Shown piece after piece: positions 60,203-64,000 of a stretch of 64,000 nt of DNA. Positions within the stretch are counted from its first letter, which is position 1. Every line of letters starts with the position of its first letter. Source of the stretch: Nephrocerus scutellatus (taxonomy: Eukaryota; Arthropoda; Insecta; Diptera; Pipunculidae); the NCBI GenBank assembly GCA_947095585.1, contig OX352761.1, positions 130,230,277-130,294,276 of the forward strand, in the 5' to 3' direction. Position numbers and translations under genes: made by a program. The notes under the pieces were generated by a model. The model did not search any database. It was not told the origin of the DNA and saw only the letters and a program-made list of their open reading frames with translations.

Positions 60203-60478
60203 TATCCAGAGGTGGCAGATTTAGCACTTCTGAGCAGGAGATTCTAGGTTCAAATCCAAGAAACACCAAAAGCGTTTTTCACGGTCCCACCTCTCAAGAA
60301 TATCTGACAAACGCCCGAGAGAAATAACTAGTCATAGAAAGTTTCTCAAACTAGCCTTTTGGATACAGCATTAAATTGTAGGTCACTTCCATTTGTGTGG
60401 AAAAATATAACATCCACAGCACGAATGGTCGCGAGAAGCTAGGCCTTGGACCGCAACGGTTTGTCGAGTAATATTCCA
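60203..60478 (+). mobile_element. tRNA-derived SINE, copy 4
   Basis: Head 'gaggtggcagatttagcac' (A box position), B box GGTTCAAATCC near 60249, 'aacaccaaaagcgtttttca', then 'ccacctctcaag', 'ttaaattgtaggtcac', 'ttccatttgtgtgg', 'gtcgcgagaagctaggcctt' and 'ggtttgtcgagtaatatt'. Close in body sequence to the 27.6 kb copy. Confidence 0.85.
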
Positions 60479-62079
60479 AAGTCAAAAGTTTATCAAATTC
60501 CTTAAAATTATTTCGCATACATGATATATTTTATCTATGTCTAATCTATGTATCTGTATACTCATATGTTATACACTCAGACACTCGAAAGTGTGTTATC
60601 TCGATTTAAAGAATATTTATAAAAACCTAAAAACCAAAATATTCCTTTATATTTGCATAAATATTTTGGCATGAGTGATAATGTGATCCGGACACAAAAG
60701 TAAAAAAGACGAAAAATGCTTACAGAAAAAAAAATATTTCTCTGAATTTTACAAAAATGTGCTGTCAAAAGAGAGGCCAACAGATAGAAGAGTAAGGATA
60801 TGTAATCTATTGTAAGCAAAACCATCGCTCAACTTCTGTATTTTATTTCCGAATCAGCATGAGTGGCCAACTAACATTGAAATGTTGAAATATTTGTGAG
60901 AATTATGATATGGCCGATAAAAATAAACAGACAAACATACGTATTACATGCATTGCAAAATATTGCCTTTGCACAACTTGTTCACATATTCAAAATATGC
61001 CCTAGATTCTAAATGATATACTGCGAACGCGCCGGACGAATCGGTATACCTCATACGCATCTGCAGTGCGTGCCCCACATCCGGCTAAATGTATACGATC
61101 GATGTCGATTCAAGTGTCCATTTAAATTCTATAACAACACAATTTTTTGGCTGGCTTCAACATAGAAGCAGATCTATTTTTAAGTATTTTAAGTACTTGA
61201 ACTCGTTGTGTGTTTGTTACTTAAAAATTGTAATATTCCTGTTCACTTTGCATACGAGCATTAGCACCCAAGAAAGCGGCACATTTTTCTTGCGTGGCCA
61301 TTGTCACGAAATAGTGGTTTTAGGCCACGACAAGTTGGTCGTACCAATGATAGCTTTTGGTGCGCTAAAGTATCCTACAGATCGCGATGAATTCGGATCC
61401 ATTTTACGTCCCAAATAGATGCTGAAAGCGCCACAAATCTAAACTCTAATTGCAATTTCAACATTTGTTGAACACTCAGTGAAAACTTTAATTTATTTTC
61501 TCTGGTGATGAAGATCGTTGTTTGAAAATCTTGCATTCTTATTTTACAGGGAGACGATACACTGATTTTATAGGAACTCACCGGTATTTATAATTTGACC
61601 TTTATAAGTAGTCTCTAACGAGGCGTTGCAAAACGAATGGAATAAACACCTACCAGCCCACCCACATATCTACTGAGTGGTCGCCTTTTCCCCCACTGCA
61701 GTGACCGTTTAGATATGGAACATGATGATTCCTAATATCAACACTTTTTTGGCGCTAGGTACTAATAACATTGCTAAATAGCGTTATATTGTTGAAAAAC
61801 GAATTTCTCAACCACTATGAGAATATTTACATTTGCGGTTCTCTTTTTATTTTTCTATACGAGCCAAGCGGTGGTTTCTTGAGTGGCACGATAATGAGGC
61901 ATTTTATTGTTTGTTTGAACAATAAAACGGCTTTTCCTTTCGAAAAAAGTATAATTTTTTAACAGATTGAATTTATGTAGGTATTGCTTCTGACAGTTTA
62001 ATTCGATTTTAGGTTTATTTTATACATATTTTATCTATGAACTATACGAAACATATACTATGATATGGAAAAGAATAAG
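60479..62079. other. No supported gene
   Basis: A 109-codon plus frame at 61089-61418 is noted separately. The rest is AT-rich. Confidence 0.3.
61089..61418 (+). CDS. Small open frame with a signal-like hydrophobic stretch (weak)
   Basis: 109 codons from ATG to TAG. Around residues 40-55 it has a hydrophobic run (CYLKIVIFLFTLHTSIS) that could be a signal anchor, followed by a polar part (TQESGTFFLRGHCHEIVVLG). No family is recognised, there are no splice signals that demand it, and a frame of this length can arise by chance. Listed only because the local base composition is a little richer than the flanks. Confidence 0.15.
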   Translation: MYTIDVDSSVHLNSITTQFFGWLQHRSRSIFKYFKYLNSLCVCYLKIVIFLFTLHTSISTQESGTFFLRGHCHEIVVLGHDKLVVPMIAFGALKYPTDRDEFGSILRPK

Positions 62080-63835
62080 TAAACAAATCCACAAAACCAC
62101 CTAGGTATCTCCTGATGGAGCCACTCGCAACCAGATAGACCACGTGTTGATAGACCGCCGCCACAACCAGAACCTAATGACGGTACGAACGTACAGAGGG
62201 GCCAACGTTGACTCGGACCACTATCTTGTTGGTGTAGTGCTACCAGCGCGGATTGCATAATCAAGAAAGACAGCATCCGCGAATCAGATTCGAGTCAACA
62301 CGGCTGTCCTTCGCAACGAAGAGACCAGAAACCACTACGGTCAAGCGATAGGACTTGCTCTTGAGAGTAAGTCCTGGGGCTGAGATGCCGGGCGTAGAAG
62401 AGAAATTGACACGCCTTAAGAAATCTGTCATTAGTACTGCTGACTCCATCTAAGGCAGTAGTCGAAGAGATCGGAACGACTGGTTCGATGACGAATGTAA
62501 TCTAGCGACTGAACGTAAGAATGTTGCGTACTGAGCAATGCAACAATCTCATAGAGAGATGTGAAGAGCACTTTCATGACTTGCTAAATGGCAAGCTAAC
62601 TAAGGAATTGTAGGCTTTACCAATGACCGAAGACCATACTATGCTGCCGCCAAGCATAGACGAAGTGAGCAGAGGTGTAAATAGTCTCAAAAATAAAAAG
62701 GCGCCGGGATCAGATGGGATCCCAGCGGAACTGTTAATAATAGGAGGCCCCACATGATATAATAGTGCAAGTATGGGAGGAAGAAGCGATGCCAGAAGAC
62801 TGGCGAAGGGCATCCTGTGCCCAATACATAGGAAATGAGATATCACATCATGCAGCAATTATCGTTAAGTTGTTGAACACTACGTATAAGATTTTCTACT
62901 CTATCTTCAAGACAGGATAGCCCCATAAACTAAAGTCATCATTGGTCCATATCAGTGTGGCTTCATCCCAGGCAAATCAACAACTGATCAGGTTTACACC
63001 CTTAGGCAAGTGATGGAAAAATGTCTAAGAGTTTCAAAACTCATTACAACATTTTTTATAGACTCTAAAGCCGCCTATGATAGCATAGCCAGAGTAGAAC
63101 TTTATAAAGCCATGAGAGAATTCGGCATTTTATAAGCCAAGTAAAAATATCCGGATCACTATCAAGCCCAATCAACATCTATAACAGGCTCCGACAAGGG
63201 GATTGAATGGTCTGCGTCCTCTTCAACCTGGCGTTGGAGAAAGTGAAAGTTGGAGACATCGGCATCGTTGGTAGAAACCAAAGGGCTGCACAGGAAGCTT
63301 TCATCCATATCGAGCGGGTGGCACTAAATCTGGGGCTACAAATAAATTAGAGCAAAACAAAGTACACGGTAGCCACGTCTGCGAGTAGAAGATCCAACAT
63401 TGCTCCCTCAATTCAAATAGTGGAGCGCGAATTTGAAGAAGTAAAATCCTTTAACTATCTCGGGTCAACTCTAGCAGTCGATAACAGCATGGAACCAGAA
63501 AGAGTCTGTCAAGACTCTTCAAACCCAGGAACTTAGCCATAACATGCAAGCTGCTGATATATAAGACAATGCTTATACCAGTACTTGCATATGGATCCAA
63601 AACTTGGGTGCTTAGCAAAAAGCATTCTGACCTCTTAGCCGCGTTCGAGAAAAAAGTCTTGTTGGCCCCGTATGTGAGGAAGGACGATTCCGGATCTATA
63701 ATGATGAGATCTACGAGAAATACCGCGATCTCGACATCTTGAAGAGAATTAAGTTCGGTAGGCACCGGTGGGCAGTACACCTTAATCGCATGAATAAAGA
63801 GGATCCTGCTCGAAAAGTCCTTTGCGGATTATCTT
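62080..63835 (+). mobile_element. RTE-like LINE remnant, endonuclease to C-terminus
   Basis: The longest RTE-like copy. Endonuclease: HKTTxVSPDGATRNQIDHVL with IDRRH (62090-62155), VRTYRGANVDSDHYLVGVVL (62180-62240). Linker with NEETRNHYGQAIG. Reverse transcriptase: EVSRGVNSLKNKKAPGSDGI and PAELLIIGGPT (62660-62755), GPYQCGFIPGKSTTDQVYTL (62945-63000), KAAYDSIARVELYKAMREFG (63065-63125). The YADD box region is deleted. C-terminal part: VGPVCEEGRF, YNDEIYEKYRDLDILKRIKF (63660-63755) and EDPARK. Many frameshifts and stops. It ends where AT-rich sequence leads to the mariner end. Confidence 0.85.
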
Positions 63836-63870
63836 AATTTTTAAGTTAAAAAATGGATTGTTTCTTATAT

Positions 63871-64000
63871 AACGGGTGTTTTTTTAAGAGGTTGCCGATT
63901 TTTTTTTTGAATAAAACACATATAAAATTATGAAATGACCAAAATTTTTTTTATTTGGTAGATAATTTTTTGGCATTTAACATTTAAACACAATTTCTGG
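63871..64000 (-). mobile_element. 3' end of a mariner element, cut by the window edge
   Basis: Starts with the terminal repeat 'aacgggtgtttttttaagag' after a TA and runs to the edge. It matches 25421-25555 almost base for base, including the last codons of the transposase (EIVFKC and stop, minus strand, at 63977-64000). The rest of the element, possibly with a longer gene, lies outside the window. Confidence 0.8.

Noticed and set aside
62261..62449. 62-codon minus frame
   Set aside because: Shadow of the LINE linker coding on the plus strand.
1..64000. CRISPR arrays, operons, ribosome binding sites
   Set aside because: No regularly spaced repeats with unique spacers and no prokaryotic gene organisation; the window is eukaryotic.

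Overview
The window looks like non-coding, repeat-rich nuclear DNA from an insect, most likely a higher dipteran and possibly a tephritid fruit fly. Evidence is strong AT richness, no prokaryotic gene structure, GT/AG splice signals around the best open frame, and a dense mix of insect-type transposable elements (RTE-like, CR1-like and RNase H-bearing LINEs, mariner, hAT, Helitron, Ty3-type LTRs). The species cannot be fixed from the sequence alone.

Only one stretch looks like host coding sequence: a 1.06 kb open frame on the minus strand (2667-3730), bounded by a plausible splice acceptor and a strong splice donor. It resembles an internal exon of a low-complexity, Ser/Asn/Thr-rich protein that I do not recognise. 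Everything else with protein similarity is a decayed mobile element.

Layout. 0.5-5.3 kb: two minus-strand copies of an RNase H LINE flank the candidate exon. 6.7-10.3 kb: fragments of mariner, piggyBac-like and Helitron helicase genes, the last embedded in a dispersed repeat that recurs at 4.4 and 54.2 kb. 14.8-15.7 kb: LINE endonuclease fragment, a local ~135 bp tandem repeat and an antisense LTR fragment. 20-23 kb: LINE reverse-transcriptase and endonuclease fragments. 24.0-26.3 kb: a 2.3 kb long-inverted-repeat element holding another hairpin element and two deleted mariners. 27.6-31.0 kb: two copies of a tRNA-derived SINE around a LINE. 32.9-34.1 kb: an LTR with a 4 bp target duplication, split by a CR1-like LINE. 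35.4-42.8 kb: three LINE remnants. 43.7-45.1 kb: a SINE apparently split by a hAT element. 46.2-49.8 kb: LINE remnants and a second LTR. 54-58 kb: the dispersed repeat again and a 1,203 bp head-to-tail duplication with Helitron-like ends. 59.5-64 kb: an RNase H fragment, another SINE, a long RTE-like remnant and the end of a mariner element.

The elements do not form a pathway. What can be read is their order of insertion: hAT into SINE, LINE into LTR, and mariner and hairpin elements inside the 24-26 kb palindrome. The leads most likely to be undescribed are the SINE family, the nested palindrome, the Helitron-associated repeat with its helicase fragment, and the 1,203 bp duplication.
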